Positions 11,736-24,205 are shown, numbered from the stretch's first letter. The stretch is DNA of 64,000 bases from Eulemur rufifrons (GCF_041146395.1 NC_090983.1:64425501-64489500); one strand, 5' to 3'. Program-made: numbers and translations. Notes: generated by a model not told the origin, from the sequence alone.

Positions 11736-11805
11736 GCTAAAATTTATTGAGTACTTACCATGTGGCTGGCATGGTTCCAAGGAATTTATACGCACGCAAA
11801 TCATC
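11735..11805 (-). repeat. MIR fragment, antisense
   Basis: 'aaaatttattgagtacttac' followed by 'catgtggctggcatggttcc' is the antisense 3' part of a MIR-type SINE (TTTATTGAGCACTTACTATGTGCCAGGCA). It is about 70 bp long and diverged. An antisense L2 start is possible. Confidence 0.55.
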
Positions 11806-12288
11806 ATTGTTAAAATGTAAACTATAGTTAAGTATGAATGTATCTTATGTTAGAGTAAATAATAGGAAAAAAGGAAAAGGATAACAAAGTGATGTGGTTG
11901 ATAAACAGAATAAATTTGCTCTATAAATATTGTCCCTTTTCACATAATCAGGAAAATCCCTATGCACTATGCATTGTGGGAAATGACAATGTTTTATAAT
12001 GACAATAATTGAAAAACTCTGTAACATGGTTAATCAACATATGCTAGAAAGTAAAAATAAATTGGATTTACAGAATAATATTTGAGGTGTGTGATATGGA
12101 GCTATTTCAGGCAGACTACCAGCTTGAAATTGGTCATTTACATCTGCACTTGAACAATAGCCTCATGGATTTAAAAATGTATCTGTGCTGTTTTGCCATC
12201 TTGACTATGGAGTATCGTACTTAACGAAAATCCTAGTCATCAGCATTAGGCTTCAAATATTGTCAAGGCAGGCCAAGCATCTTTTATT

Positions 12289-12299
12289 AAGAATCTCTC
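12289..12299. repeat. Target-site duplication, left, of Alu
   Basis: AAGAATCTCTC directly precedes the Alu head and recurs exactly at 12638-12648 after its poly-A tail. Confidence 0.9.
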
Positions 12300-12640
12300 G
12301 GCCGGGCGCGGTGGCTCACGCCTGTAATCCTAGCACTCTGGGAGGCCGAGGCAGGTGGATCGCTCAAGGTCAGGAGTTCGAGACCAGCCTGAGCGAGACC
12401 CCGTCTCTACTAAAAATAGAAAGACATTATATGGACAACTAAAAATCTATATAGAAAAAATTAGCCGGGCATAGTGGCGCATGCCTGTAGTCCCAGCTAC
12501 TCGGGAGGCTGAGGCAGTAGGATCGCTTAAGCCAAGGAGTCTGAGGTTGCTGTGAGCTAAGCTGACGCCACGGCACTCACTCTAGCCTGGGCAACAATGT
12601 GAGACTCTGTCTCAACAAAAAAAAAAAAAAAAAAAAAAAG
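12300..12640 (+). mobile_element. Lemur-type dimeric Alu SINE
   Basis: A full-length Alu from GGCCGGGCGCGGTGGCTCACG to a pure poly-A of about 23 (12617-12639). The centre carries a long A-rich linker ('agaaagacattatatggaca' ... 'atatagaaaaaattagccgg') and the right arm reads GGTTGCTGTGAGCTAAGCTG then GCCACGGCACTCACTCTAGC. From memory of lemur Alu sequences these are strepsirrhine (lemur) diagnostic states, unlike human Alu. The exact 11-bp duplication AAGAATCTCTC on both sides and the uninterrupted poly-A point to a fairly recent insertion. Confidence 0.95.
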
Positions 12641-12652
12641 AATCTCTCCTAT

Positions 12653-12795
12653 TGGCTGGATGCTGTGGCTGACACCTGTAATCCTAGCACACTGGGAGGC
12701 TGAGGCAGGAGGATCGCTTGAGCTCAGGAGTTCAAGACCAGCCTGAGCAAGAGTGATACTCCATCTCTATAAAAATAAATAAATAAATAATCTTC
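12653..12795 (+). mobile_element. Alu left-arm monomer
   Basis: Starting a few bases past the previous Alu's duplication, this holds only a left Alu arm: 'ggctggatgctgtggctgac' through 'accagcctgagcaagagtga' and 'tccatctctat', ended by an AAAT-repeat tail (12770-12790). It could be a free left monomer (FLAM-like) or an Alu truncated at the linker. It is more diverged than its neighbour, so it was probably there first. Confidence 0.85.
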
Positions 12796-15605
12796 CATAT
12801 CATTCTTCCTTTCAGAAATTTATAGCCCCCCCCATTTTCATTGTTTTATATATTCACTATGAAGTCAACTTTTCATCTCCTTTTTTAAATTTTTTTGTAA
12901 TCTGTTAATCACTTGTGAAGTTACTTTCCAGAATGTGTAGGTCCTGTAATTATATATGTTATCTTATGACAACTCTCTGGATCCCCAGAACAATTTCTGA
13001 GTTGATTTGCTTGTGTGGGAGTTACAGGAATACCTGTAATGTCCTGAGAGGAAACAGAAGGTCTGGATATAAATGCTGAGATTAGTGACTCCCCGAAGAA
13101 AAGGGTCTGTGGGGAGGGGGGCCCCAAGAGAGGCAGCTAGAAACCTTTGAATAGGGATCTGGTGGAGTGTTGTCCAACCGTGAAGAAACTAGGACCTATG
13201 AGAGAAACAATGAGCTTAGAAAATGGCTGGGAGCTCTCAAGGCCCTGCAGCCATGAGTTGGCCGTTGGGGCCTTGGTGTTCAGACACCTTCTGTGGACAG
13301 AGTCCAAGGAAGCCTGGAGTCAAGCCTGTGGTGGCAGCAAGAACCCAAGGGGTGGGAAACAGGCCCAGGCAAGAAGCTCTGGGTCCTGTCCTGCCTTTCT
13401 GGCAGAGGACACTGGTTTGAGTCAAGTTTGAAAGTGAAGGTGAACTTGGAAAAGAGACTGCAAATGCAATGAAGCAATGATCTAATGTGTAAACAAGAGC
13501 CAGGCCATGTGGAATTTGAGAGTGTCCCTGTATGGCTAATTTGTATGCAGTTTATTCCCTGAGATTCTTTTTTTTTTTTGCTTGTAAATAGTTACCAAGT
13601 CAATCATTTTGTATATTCTAAATGACTTTCTGAACCTGTGGTGCTGAAGGACCCAAGGTGAGGATAAGGATCTGCAAGAAGGGTTCAAAGGCATGAATTC
13701 AAATGGCTCTGTCTTTGGAGGAAAACCTGTATTCTTTTAGATGATGGTGACAGAACATTTCCCAAGAAATGGTATTAGAAACTTTGTGTTCGGTGGTCCC
13801 CTGGGGCTGGCTTTTGGCATATGTGTATCTAATAATTCTAACACAGATACATGCTGACTCTGTCATAGGTAAGGGCAGAACTAATGCTAAAGAATAATTT
13901 TTTCAGTGAGCTGTTATTAAACTAGCTCCTGATAGTTTATGTAAGAGTTTGAATCTCTCTTGACCAAGAAATTAGATGTTCACTTTTCAAAGCTGAATTA
14001 ATGGGTAAAAGTTGCTTTAATGATACCTTATATTATAGAGTTTTTTTTTTTTAAAAGCCTTAGAGGTGAAATTCCCTCAGACTTTCCTGCCCTAAATAGA
14101 AGTTAATCTTATCTACTTAATCTATACATTTTATAATAACCAAATGGTTGAAATTAGAGGAATAAAAATAGATTTACTTCTATTAGGGCCAATTTCAATG
14201 CTAGACCATAAAAAAGCGGACCCAACATTAGGCAGAGTGCATTTACCCATCTAACCATTTTCTAACTACTATAACCATATTGGCAAAAAGTTAAAAAACT
14301 AAGTCAGATAAAAACATCAATCTATGTTCCCAGAGAGATTGTTCATAAGCCACTTATGAGCAGGGGGTATGCCTTCAATTGACTTGCAACCTGTCACTCA
14401 TACGATGAATGTATACTAATAAATACTTATTGAATAACCCAAACCCATATATAATATCAGCTTATTCTTTTAAGAAAACAACTGCTGCGTTTCTTTAATT
14501 TTAATGCTCACATTTCCCCCTATATTTTAATATCCCTGAAATTGGGGTGCATCTTCCAGTTGATGGCATGTTTCAGTGGCTCATTAGCCTGGAGTAAAGT
14601 CGGGCTCTTACAGAGGGGATTTGTGGCTTTGTGTTTGCTTGTGATAGCCACCTGGGGACACTACCAGTCTGAGACTACTTGAAATTAAATTCTCTGCTTG
14701 AGGTTTTCTTGTGCCACACTGGTTGTGTGGATGTGGTACCAGTTGGTAGTTGAAATTCTCGGGGGAGATTTTTTTTTCTTCAGCTGGTCACAAACTTGGA
14801 ACATGCCTGTTTCCCCGCTGTCTCTTTCAAGCGTGGTAAGTTTGTTTCTCATTAGCCCTTCCCCAGAAAATGTGACCCTTTGGTGTCCCAGTTTTCTATA
14901 GCAGTCTTCCATCAGATTCCTCAGTTTGGAGCCTTTTTTATTTATTAGTGGTACATAGAATAGTGGTGTGTCCTACTGTTGGTGGCATTTTAGATTTGAT
15001 GAAATATAGTACTTGTTTGGGTTGCTGTTAACCAGTTGATCCATGACATTTGAAAGTCCAGACAGGTTCCACTTGGTTGGCTGCTGGTGGGACCAGAAAG
15101 CTTATTTTGTACAGAAGATGATTATGGTGCCCTCGTGGATTCAAAATTATGGGTAAGTCCAGATGACAAATAATGTCTTAGCAGTGTTATTTCTATTAAA
15201 CCTATCTGGAGTTTGGCAAACAAAGCCCACTGTAGTTCCTTTCATCGCTGTTTCTTGGTGTGCCTAAGGTTCACTCTGAGATGGAACTCAAGTGATAAGT
15301 TTAGGAATCCAAGTGGTGTTTAATCAAAAGTTCTGATTCTTATTGGATCTCACTAAATATCCTTTCTTTCCCTTTATGGCCAGACTTCCACTTTGTACAT
15401 TTACCGGTCAGCTGAGTCTGTTTTGCATTCCTCATAGTAATTAGCCCTCACCCATCTTTTTGATGTCATCTGCAGAGGAATGTCTTCCTGAATTACAGCC
15501 TTTGCTGCTTAACATCCTGTGCATTTCTCTCCATCCACACTTTCGTAATGCTCTGTCCCCGGTTGATTCTCATCTTCTTAAGGAAAAGAGACTGGAGGAG
15601 GAGAA
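12796..15605. other. About 2.8 kb with no gene; one GC-richer block
   Basis: Bases 13060-13430 are GC-richer and carry four overlapping open frames on both strands (up to 94 codons), which suggests composition and not coding. Possibly an old LTR, but I cannot name one. A short L2-like 'ataaatacttattgaataac' lies at about 14420. Poly-T runs lie near 13567 and 14041. Confidence 0.45.
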
Positions 15606-15840
15606 TTAACATTTATTACCCACTATTGTCAGGCACTTTATGAAATTGTTTTATCTAATCCTCACAACAACCTGTGGCAGATAATTATTATTATCCCATT
15701 TTACATAAGAGGAGGCTGAGGTTCACAGAGGTGAAGCACCTGCCCAAGGCCATACCGCAGGTAAGGAGTTGAGCCAGGATTTGAAACCTGTCAGACTTCA
15801 AAGTCAAACTATTTTCACTCTCTTTACTGCTTCCTTTCAG
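15606..15840 (-). repeat. MIR SINE, antisense, nearly complete
   Basis: The antisense MIR order is clear: 'ttaacatttattacccacta', 'caggcactttatgaaattg', 'taatcctcacaacaacctgt', 'cccattttacataagaggag', 'cacctgcccaaggccatacc', 'aggatttgaaacctgtcag'. It is an ancient mammal-wide tRNA-derived SINE, about 235 bp. Confidence 0.88.
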
Positions 15841-15862
15841 GCAGAGCTTCACGTAGCTTTTT

Positions 15863-15899
15863 GGTGTTTTTGTTTGTTTGTTTGTTTGTTTTGTTTTTA
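15863..15899. repeat. (TTTG)n simple repeat
   Basis: Five or more GTTT units in a row. Confidence 0.9.
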
Positions 15900-16613
15900 G
15901 CTTCTTTTAGGCCCATTTAAGTGACTTATTCACAATAAAGATTCAAAACACATAAAGAAGTCAACTAAAAGCAGATGCTGCATCCAGTTGCATCATAGGT
16001 ATAGGCTCTGGAGCTTGAAATTTGGGCTTTAATTTTGTTTTGCTTGTGTGTGTGTGTTGGATACATGTTGGCTTTTGGTTGTTGAGAAATGAGTACTTCA
16101 GATAAAAACAAAAGCTGAGGCCCTCCACTGTTCTAGTTCTGAAATTTAAAAATCTTAAAATTAGCCTGACATCTGCTTTGATGTCTCATTTTCACATGGA
16201 TGTCTAATTTAGAGGGTTTTTTTCCCTCTTTAACTAGAGTTTGGCAAAGCATCAATTGAAAGCAAACAATATTTTATATTTACATTTAGTTATGTTCTGA
16301 GGAATCTCTAGAATGAAACACTACAATATAACTCATTGAATAAATTTAATGTCATAAAATAAAATGATTTTAGAAGCTTTGGTTTTTATAGGTATGATAG
16401 ACATAATGTACCTCACTTGAGATGGCAATAAATTGCACTAAAAGTATAATGAAACCCTTTGGGTGCCTATGTACCCTGTGATAATAACACGTAAATACAT
16501 TTTCAAGCTAACGAACACTTTCCTGATTAAGTGTTAGTATTATCACAACAAGAAGACTTTGTGGAAGCTAGATGACATTCATAATTACTATGTAAAGATT
16601 GAAATTCTAGAAA
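15900..16613. other. No gene seen
   Basis: Unassigned sequence without a recognisable repeat. Confidence 0.5.
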
Positions 16614-16644
16614 TGTGTGTGTGAGAGAGAGGAGAGAGAGAGAG
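16614..16644. repeat. (TG)n(GA)n microsatellite
   Basis: Short TG tract running into an interrupted GA tract. Confidence 0.9.
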
Positions 16645-17063
16645 GTTCGTGTGTCTATGGGGGGTGTAGCCCTGCCAAGGCCCAATTTGTTTACCCAGGC
16701 TTTTGTTCCCTGTTACTTGATCACCCCTAAGCATACGCTTGGATTATCTGAATCAATTTTGTAATCTGATGGGCTCTACCAAGAGCTTTGATAACTGATG
16801 AGCACACTCAGGAAAAGGCACTAGAGAGATGAGAGGGTTTGGCCCCACAGTCCTCAGTCTTGGTTCCTGAGCTAAGCTTGCTTAGAGTCTGTGCTTGGAT
16901 TCCTTGCTCCTGATGTTGGTTGTAATCTAGTTAGTATCTGACTTTTTCTTACCCATAGATCTGGTCCTTCTTTGAGAATGATACTCAGGGTAGCCTGCCT
17001 GTAGGCCTGAGGGCTGACAGTTGATGATTGACAAAACTGGCAGTTCTCTCACCTTCATCAAAT
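16645..17063. other. No gene seen
   Basis: Unassigned sequence upstream of the L1 copy. Confidence 0.5.
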
Positions 17064-17093
17064 AAAAAACTTGAATGAAAAATGTAGGATTGA

Positions 17094-17730
17094 ATTCACA
17101 ATAGCCAAGATTTGGAATCAACCTAAGTTGTCCATCAGCAGATGCATGGGTAAAGAAACTGTGGCACATATACACAATGGAATATTATGTAGCCATAAAA
17201 AATGAAATCCTGCCATTTGCAACAACATGGATGGAACTGGAGAACATTATGTTAAGTAAAATAAGCCAAGCACTTTAAGACAAATCTCACATGTTCTCAC
17301 TCATATGTGAGAACGTGCTAAACATTAAAACAATTGAGCTCATGGAGACAGAGAGTAGAATGATGATTACTAGAGGTTGGGAAGGGTAGTGGGGGGTGGG
17401 GAGGATAAAGTAAAGATGGTTAGTGGGTGCAAAAAATATAGTGAGATAGAATGAACAATATTTGATAGCACAACAAAGTGACTATAATCAGTAATAAGTT
17501 AGGGTGTACTTTAAAATAACTAAAAGAGTGGAATTAGAATGTTCCTAACACAAAGAAATGATAAATGCCTAGAGTGATGGATACCCCGATTACCCTGATT
17601 TAATTCACATTGTATGCATGTAATAAAACACCGCAGGTACCCTATAAAGATATATAACTATTATGCACTCATAATAATTAAAAATTTAAAAAAATTTAAA
17701 AAAAATTAAAAAGAGGCAATAGCCTAAAAA
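17094..17730 (+). mobile_element. LINE-1 3' end, 5'-truncated insertion
   Basis: It starts inside ORF2 at 'attcacaatagccaagattt', continues with 'ccatcagcagatgcatgggt', 'acacaatggaatattatgta', 'aaatcctgccatttgcaaca' and 'tggaactggagaacattatg', then the 3' UTR also seen at 1-420, and ends in an A/T-rich tail. ORF2 is a short 3' remnant with no enzymatic capacity. The sequences at 17064-17093 and 17726-17756 resemble each other (about 23 of 30 positions) and may be the decayed target duplication. Confidence 0.92.
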
Positions 17731-17756
17731 ACTCAAGAAAAAAAAAGTGGGATTGA

Positions 17757-18539
17757 TTTGGGAAGGACCAATAATGTTGGAGTTAGCCAACAATACTGGG
17801 GACTGATGTTTTTCAATAAAGTTGGCGATGTATGTTTGTTGTGCAAAGATTAAACATGGCTACCTTAGAGAAAAAGAAGATGGAGAAGACTTTTAGTCTT
17901 GAATTTCTAGAGAATTGAGTCATAAGATGTTGGAAGTGCTATTATACTATAGTGACTATGCCAAATTCATGTTTCACTGTATCACGTACTGTTATTGTTA
18001 ATAGTGACAGGTTGACCAATTAATCTGTTTGGAAAACCTTCAAAGAAAGATTAGCTTATTTGACTCTTTGTCATTATGATTGTTTGATAATAATTCACTT
18101 TGGAACATCTTCAAAACTCATTTACTTATATGCCCTTTAAAAAACTCTTGGCAAGAAGATAGTTAAAGACAAATATTGACAATTATATTTTTGGAAATAC
18201 AGTAGCCTACGATTCAGTAAATAAGCACATTGCAGTTACCCTTGGGCAGTTTCAAACCTAATGAAAGTCCTTCTTTACTATATACAGAAACCTATACTGT
18301 GGAATATGACAGGATTCCTAAATAGAAATTAGTCCATTTAGTGTGGGCCTTGGAAGTACAAGGATGTTTTCTTACTCTTCATATCCCAGGATTAATGACA
18401 TGCTCAACAAATATTCGCTAAATGCATAAGCACATGGGCAATTGAATGATTTTAAGAAAATGTGTGACTTTTAAATAAAATGTACTCAAAGCTACATTAT
18501 ATTAATGAAAATGTAACATTCACAAAGCTGCAGAGAATG
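17757..18539. other. No gene seen
   Basis: Unassigned AT-rich sequence. Confidence 0.5.
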
Positions 18540-18990
18540 ATATAAAAGGTACCCCCATATCCACCTGAAAGTATGAGCAGATTAAAGCTTTGGCCATATG
18601 TGCTTTACCTCCTTTTTTTCTTTTTAATAAAAGAAAGAAAATACTTCCTCCTTCCTCAGAGGCACCTCTCATCGTGAATTTCGAATCTACTCTTCATAGG
18701 TATACTTTTCCTATGATTATGTATATTAATAAAACAATATATAGCACTGTATTTTGTTTTTAGATTTACATTTATGATGGCATAATCTGTATGCCGTTCA
18801 TTTCTGCAGTTCTGTTCATTCAATAGTTTTTGAGATGTGTCTGTTGATATTAATAATATATATTAATCTGTTTCATTCATTTTATTCTTAGTTGTTTTCT
18901 GGTTTTTAAATATATCATAATTTATTTGTCTGTTCTTTTTTTGATGCATATGTAGGTTACTGCTGGTTTTTTCAGTTACAGAAATGTTGA
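18540..18990. repeat. Old LINE-like fragment (L1M/HAL1 type)
   Basis: The succession of 'tatgatggcataatctgtat', 'tgttcattcaatagtttttg', 'cattttattcttagttgttt' and 'tcataatttatttgtctgtt' resembles the degraded 3' part of an old LINE that includes 'cataatttatttatccattc'. Divergence is high. Confidence 0.35.
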
Positions 18991-20274
18991 GGTGACCCTC
19001 CCTTCACGGGTCTCTCTGTGCGCATGTGCGGGAGCCTCTTGGAGGCACGTGTCTGCAACAGGCATGGGGAGTCCTAGTACCGTGTCTGCTTCCTGAAGGG
19101 CTGTCGTGACTGATCCTTTCCCTAGCGTGCAGGATAGCACCTTTACTAGATAGTTCTTTTAAAAAGGCTTCAGTGTTAATAAAACAGGCAAAGTGTTTTT
19201 TTTTGTTTTTTTAAGTTCATAGTGGGTGGTTTAACTGCTATTTAATTTTGCAAAATTCAAATTCCTTTCATAACATTAGAGAAAGACAACACAATAAACC
19301 AAACACTTGTGAGTGAAAAAGGAGAACAGCCGTGGAATAAAATAGGAGACATAAAGTTAAAAAGGGTTTTGTTGCCCTCCACTGAGGTTGCTGTTGAACT
19401 CTCTGAAGTGCATTCCATTCTGAAAGGGGTGGTGGCCAAACCTCCAGATGACAGTACTTGCTGAAAAGACTGCATAATAATCATTTTTCAGCCCTAAATA
19501 CGTAGTCTTATATCAACCTGAACTGATGTTTTTTGAGAGGTATATTATAAAGTGAAAGTAGATATCTATTGAAAGGTTCTGGATTAAATAGTTTAAGTGA
19601 CTAAGAATCAGCTTCTACAGTTATTGGATTAACTGTCCTGACCACTCTGAACATCTTTTTGAACCTCTTTTTTCTAGAAAAAATGTCATTTATTTTATGT
19701 GAAAACTACTTTTAGCAGAAATGAAACCCTGGTTTTGTTGTATGGGAAAAAAAAAAGCATTATAATTAATTTTATGGATCACATTTTTTCTTTCTTCTCC
19801 TGACAGTGGGTTCCATTTTCTTCTCAGTTCTGAAGAAAGAGCCTATTTTCCTTGCCATAATTTCCCTTTAATGTATAATGTAAATAACAAATGTTATACT
19901 GCTTCTTTAACCTCATATCTCTTCCATTCATCTTACAGTTTGATTCTTCAACGGAAATACCCATCATCTGAATTTAGAAGTGATCTTGGCTAATATGATG
20001 TTGCATATCTTTTGCCCAAAGTCTCTATTTCTCTTGCCAAATATTCTTATTGTTGAGAGTGTCTTTTCTACTTACTCAGTACTAGAATCTCCAAAAACAA
20101 CTAGTTTTAAAGTCTTCCACCTGGGTGCCACACACTGCCCTTGTCGTCAAAGTATTGCTTTTTCCTCTTCCTTCAGCCCCCTCCTTTCTGCCCTAATCTG
20201 ACCAACGTGATATGTTAAATTATAAGCCAAGAGAAGGTCTGCTCAGGGCTGCTACCTAGAAATCCAGGCAAAAG
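18991..20274. other. No gene seen
   Basis: Unassigned. A short GC-rich island of about 100 bases with a few CpGs lies at 18995-19090, too small for a CpG-island promoter. Confidence 0.45.
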
Positions 20275-20365
20275 GCGTATATAGGAGCAAAGGGCAGGGA
20301 TCATGTTTTTGTTAGTTCATTATAGTACTTAGCACATTTGTGAACTCAGCAAATATTAAGCACAA
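20275..20365 (+). repeat. L2-like 3' end fragment
   Basis: 'agggcagggatcatgttttt' followed by 'tagtacttagcacatttgtg' and 'cagcaaatattaag' is a diverged L2 3' terminus. Confidence 0.45.
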
Positions 20366-21744
20366 ACTCTGAGTGTTCACTTGCCAGTTATCTGTGATAA
20401 ATGGCACAAAACAGATTGGTTTTCCTCACAACACCACATGCTGTCAGACCACTTAAATACCATCCCCAGATTAATATAATGCACATCCAAGCTTAGGGCC
20501 CATTGGGCTGAGGGAAAGAGCATAGAAAGTAAGTTGGTGGGGGAAGAGCATGTAAGGCATCCCCTAGCTAAGAAGAGTAATAATAACATTTGTGTTATCC
20601 ATTGTTCTTGGTCATCTGCTTGGCTACTTGCCTTCCGTTGTCGTAGGAAACTGAATATTGATTGAAATTATTGAAACAAGAAGATGGCAATAATGATTCC
20701 ATTCAGCTGCCTGCATGCCTGAGGGATTCTTTACAGCTAAGCAAACAGCCACATGGCTAATGCCTAAAACAAAATAACTAGCAGGTCCAAGGGAAATTAA
20801 ACTCTATCTGCTTTCTGTGACCCCCTTTCTATCATTTTCTACTGGAAATTTGTATTTGTGAAAAATTTCTGAGTCGTTTGCTATAGGCAAATACTTGTGC
20901 GAGCCTAATGGAGTATAGAGCAGTGAGAGCGGAGGTGATTACTCAGGGAGGAAGGCAGTGAGTGACAGTGATGGATGTGAGCCAGCCTGAGTGTAGCCAG
21001 GCTACAGTCTTTGCGGCCCCGTGCACACACTGTGGCCGTATAGTGCTCATGAAGCCAGACGGCCACCGTGGCTTTCCTTCCAGAGGTGATGAAGGTGCAG
21101 GCTGTGGCCCTCACTATTGGGCTGACTTTACAGAAATAAAGTGAAAGGGACTGGAAGTCACATCCTGACCCTCCACTTACTTGGAGTGAAATAAGTTCTA
21201 GAACTTCAGACAACGCCACAGCTGCACTGCCTCTCACTCTGATGCTTGTAATGCCACCATTTGCACTTTAGTCTTTTCGTCAGTGCATTATTAGTGATTT
21301 TTTAAAACACATTTTCTAAAAGGGATAATGTTAAGCTTTATTGCCTATTTAATTCTTATTGTAGTAGACGAATTGAAGAACAAAGAGCACAGAGGACACT
21401 GTATGTCTTTAGAAGAGTTCCAACAGGGTGATGGGAGGGGAAGGTGGGGGGGGGGGACAGTCATTCCTCAGGGAGCTTAGTGACCAGGGAGGAATGGAAG
21501 AAAACACACCTCCCTGCCTCACATATCCACTCAGTGCAGTTGTATTAGTGAAATCAGAGTAAGTTGAGTAAAGGGAAGCATTAAAAGGGAACAAAACAGC
21601 CAAAGAAGAAAATACGAAGAAGCAACAGGTTATCTAATGTTCTGTGTTGGAAACAGGAGCAGGCACAGCTGTGTAGTGGCAGTTCCAGAACCCTCTTCCC
21701 CTGGTAACTAGCTGGCAGTGGCCACACCCCACGGACCTGTGGCC
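20366..21744. other. No supported gene; overlapping open frames at 20905-21237
   Basis: A 110-codon minus-strand frame (20905-21237) is overlapped by a 60-codon plus-strand frame. Neither shows a domain or splice context. The block is GC-richer than its surroundings. A poly-G run lies at about 21444-21460. Confidence 0.4.
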
Positions 21745-21885
21745 ACACCCCAGTAGTGCTAAGGTGACTTTAGGTGAGACTGCTAGTCTCTCAGAACCAC
21801 AGTGTCCTTATCTGCAAAACTGGGGAAACAATGCCTACCAGCTGTTGCTAGGATTCAATAAATTGTCATTTGCAAAGCCCCTGGT
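21745..21885 (+). repeat. MIR fragment, sense
   Basis: 'cagaaccacagtgtccttat', 'ctgcaaaactggggaaacaa' and 'ctaggattcaataaattgtc' follow the MIR order (CTCAGTTTCCTCATCTGTAA type, then the GGATT-AAATGA block). Confidence 0.65.
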
Positions 21886-23667
21886 TCGAGGCATGTGTGT
21901 GTGATCTGTGCTGATTCCCTTGCCTCGTGGGGACATGGTGAGAGCTGAAGGCACCCAAATCTGGTCACCACCCCTTCTCTTCCTGCTCCTCTGACCTGGT
22001 GCCTTTCAGCATCATGAAGTGCTCTCAACTTCCTATTCCTCACAGAAAAGTAGATGTCTCCCAAAATTTATGACCAGAAGCAGGGCATTCACCTTGATTG
22101 CCTGCCTTTAGGTGAGGACAGAACAGTTGGGGGAGGATGGGTTCATCACCTGCTTCGGGGAGTGTCTACCTGCTGTGGGCCCAGAGGTTTGTTTTAACTT
22201 ATCCACAAGGTTAATGGATTTAATTGTGTGTTACATTGTAATTAAGAATTCTTCCCAATTAAGGATGCTGGTGTAGGAAAAGCCATAAATCCTCCCATGG
22301 CTCAGCAAGTTTAGGCTTGAAGTAATGCGGTGTTTAGAGGAAGTTCCTCTATCCTAATATATACTTTTGTGCACATTGGGTTCAATCAATATTGACAAAC
22401 CGATCTCTTAGAAAGAAGATATGTGCATTAGACCTCAGCTCATCTATTAAGTAAATCAGTGGCTATGCTTGGAGTATTATTGTCAGACACTATTCTGAAA
22501 CATTACTTTCCAAGTAATGGAAAAGTGCAATAAATTATTTATTGAGAACTTTGGTCATAAAATACCCCTGATCACAGCAGGCAATAAGATTAACCATGTA
22601 ACTTGTGAAATAATATGTAATAAGTTAATGATGATAAGTGAATAGAAGAGGAAAACATTTTTTAAATAGGTCAGAAACATAATGCTTATGTTGGTTCATA
22701 CTTCTGTTTGAAATTTTAAAAGATTAGCATATGTATCATTTTCAGTTATTTGAAATATGCTATTAAGAATTAAGGATTTAAAAGTTTCCCAAAACATATT
22801 TAATCTTTTAAGCATTTGTGCTATTAAAAAGATCATGGAGGATCAAGTAAAAGCATTTTAAATGTAAATCTTAGAAGCAGAAAGAATGGCAGTACTTTGT
22901 GTGGTGTCCTGTTTATTTTTCTAAGATGAAATTAAATGTCATGTACTTGGGAAGCCAACTAGAGTTTTTTCTAAAGGAAACAACAACTTAGTAACCCTAA
23001 GAAATAGTAGATATTTATGGGAAGTAGGAATAAATACGCCCGTGTTAGAAAGGAGACAAAGAAAGCTTGAATCTACACGAATAAGAACCATCTAAAGTGC
23101 CATATACACGCTATTAACAGGATTATTTGGAACATAAATGTGGACCAGCCCTAGGCTAATCTCAAAACATAATTGTATCACAAAAAAACAATTAGACCAC
23201 ATGGTGGGTATTAGGTCTTGTCTCCAAAGCAATATCTTAAAGGTGCCATCTGAACCAAGAAGCTATGTTAGCTGATGCAATTTTTGCTTGGCAATTCTGA
23301 TTTGTGGTCAAAAAGAAGTCAAGGTAGCACGTAAAGGCTGTGCGGTTCTACAGTGAATGCGACGTAAGGGCCTGCCCCATCCCATAAGCCATTTCTCCAC
23401 AGCTCTGCCTGTAGTATACATTAATGGCCTTCGCATTTAAAAAGTTTTATAGAGATTTGTCTGTCTGTGTGTTTTGAAACCCAGGAGCCCAAGGTGTGAT
23501 GAACAATTCTTTTTATAGATCTAAGAAAGTTTTTTGGGGTGTGGTTGCCATATGAAGACTTCTCTACTCTGTGTAAGGACTTAAGTAACTTTAAATATGA
23601 GTAAATTGGGAAGGTGCTTTTTAATATAATTTGACATTTGAAATAACTTCTATGGCAAGTCTCTGTT
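21886..23667. other. About 1.8 kb with no gene or clear repeat
   Basis: AT-rich; only chance open frames. Confidence 0.5.
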
Positions 23668-23998
23668 TGGATCCATTTATTTTATTTTATTTTATTTTTT
23701 TTAGGAGACAGGATCTTGCTCTGTCACCCAGACTGGAATGCAGTGGCGCAATCATAGCTTACTGTAACCTCAAATTCCTGGGCTCAAGCCATCCTTCTGT
23801 TTCAGCATCAGGAATAGCTGAGACTACAGGCATGTGCCACTATACCTCGCTAATTTTAAATTTTTTTGTAGAGACGGGGGTCTCACTGTGTTGCCCAGGC
23901 TGGTCTCAAAGTCCTGGCTTTCAGCTAACCCTTGCCTTGACTTCCCAAAGTGCTGAGATTACAGGCATGAGTCAACTTGTCTGGCCTGGATCCACTTT
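23668..23998 (-). mobile_element. Alu SINE, full length, antisense, with target duplication
   Basis: A (TTTTA)n tail (23676-23700) leads into the antisense right arm (TTGCTCTGTCACCCAGACTG), linker, left arm and the end 'gtctggcc' near 23986. TGGATCCATTT at 23668-23678 and TGGATCCACTTT at 23987-23998 form the target duplication with one change. The 123-codon open frame at 23631-24002 is a by-product of antisense Alu. Confidence 0.93.
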
Positions 23999-24117
23999 TT
24001 AAATATTGACAGTTCTAATGATCATTGTGAGTAAATGAAGGTATATGTTAATCCAATTACAATAACCCAACCCAAGTAGATATCCAGGGTTGTATACTAT
24101 AAGAAGACTTACCTCTA

Positions 24118-24205
24118 TCCCTGCCATTTAGAGTAATATGTGGCACAGAGCATCTGTAATACAGAGTATCTACTTAATAAGTATTGGTTAAATAAGTAGA
24201 TGATT
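24118..24205 (+). repeat. L2-like 3' end fragment
   Basis: 'atatgtggcacagagcatct' and 'tacttaataagtattggtta' are a diverged L2 3' terminus. Confidence 0.45.

Noticed and set aside
13147..13477. Cluster of four overlapping open frames as a coding exon
   Set aside because: Frames are open on both strands at once, which reflects GC-rich, stop-poor composition. No splice sites or domain were recognised.
18995..19090. Small CpG-containing GC-rich patch as a promoter
   Set aside because: Only about 100 bases and a handful of CpGs, with no downstream exon; far below CpG-island size.
20905..21237. 110-codon minus-strand open frame
   Set aside because: No recognisable domain; a plus-strand frame overlaps it; it sits in a GC-richer patch.
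23631..24002. 123-codon open frame with Leu/Ser-rich product
   Set aside because: It is antisense Alu; such frames are typical of Alu elements ([15 protein letters not shown] motifs).
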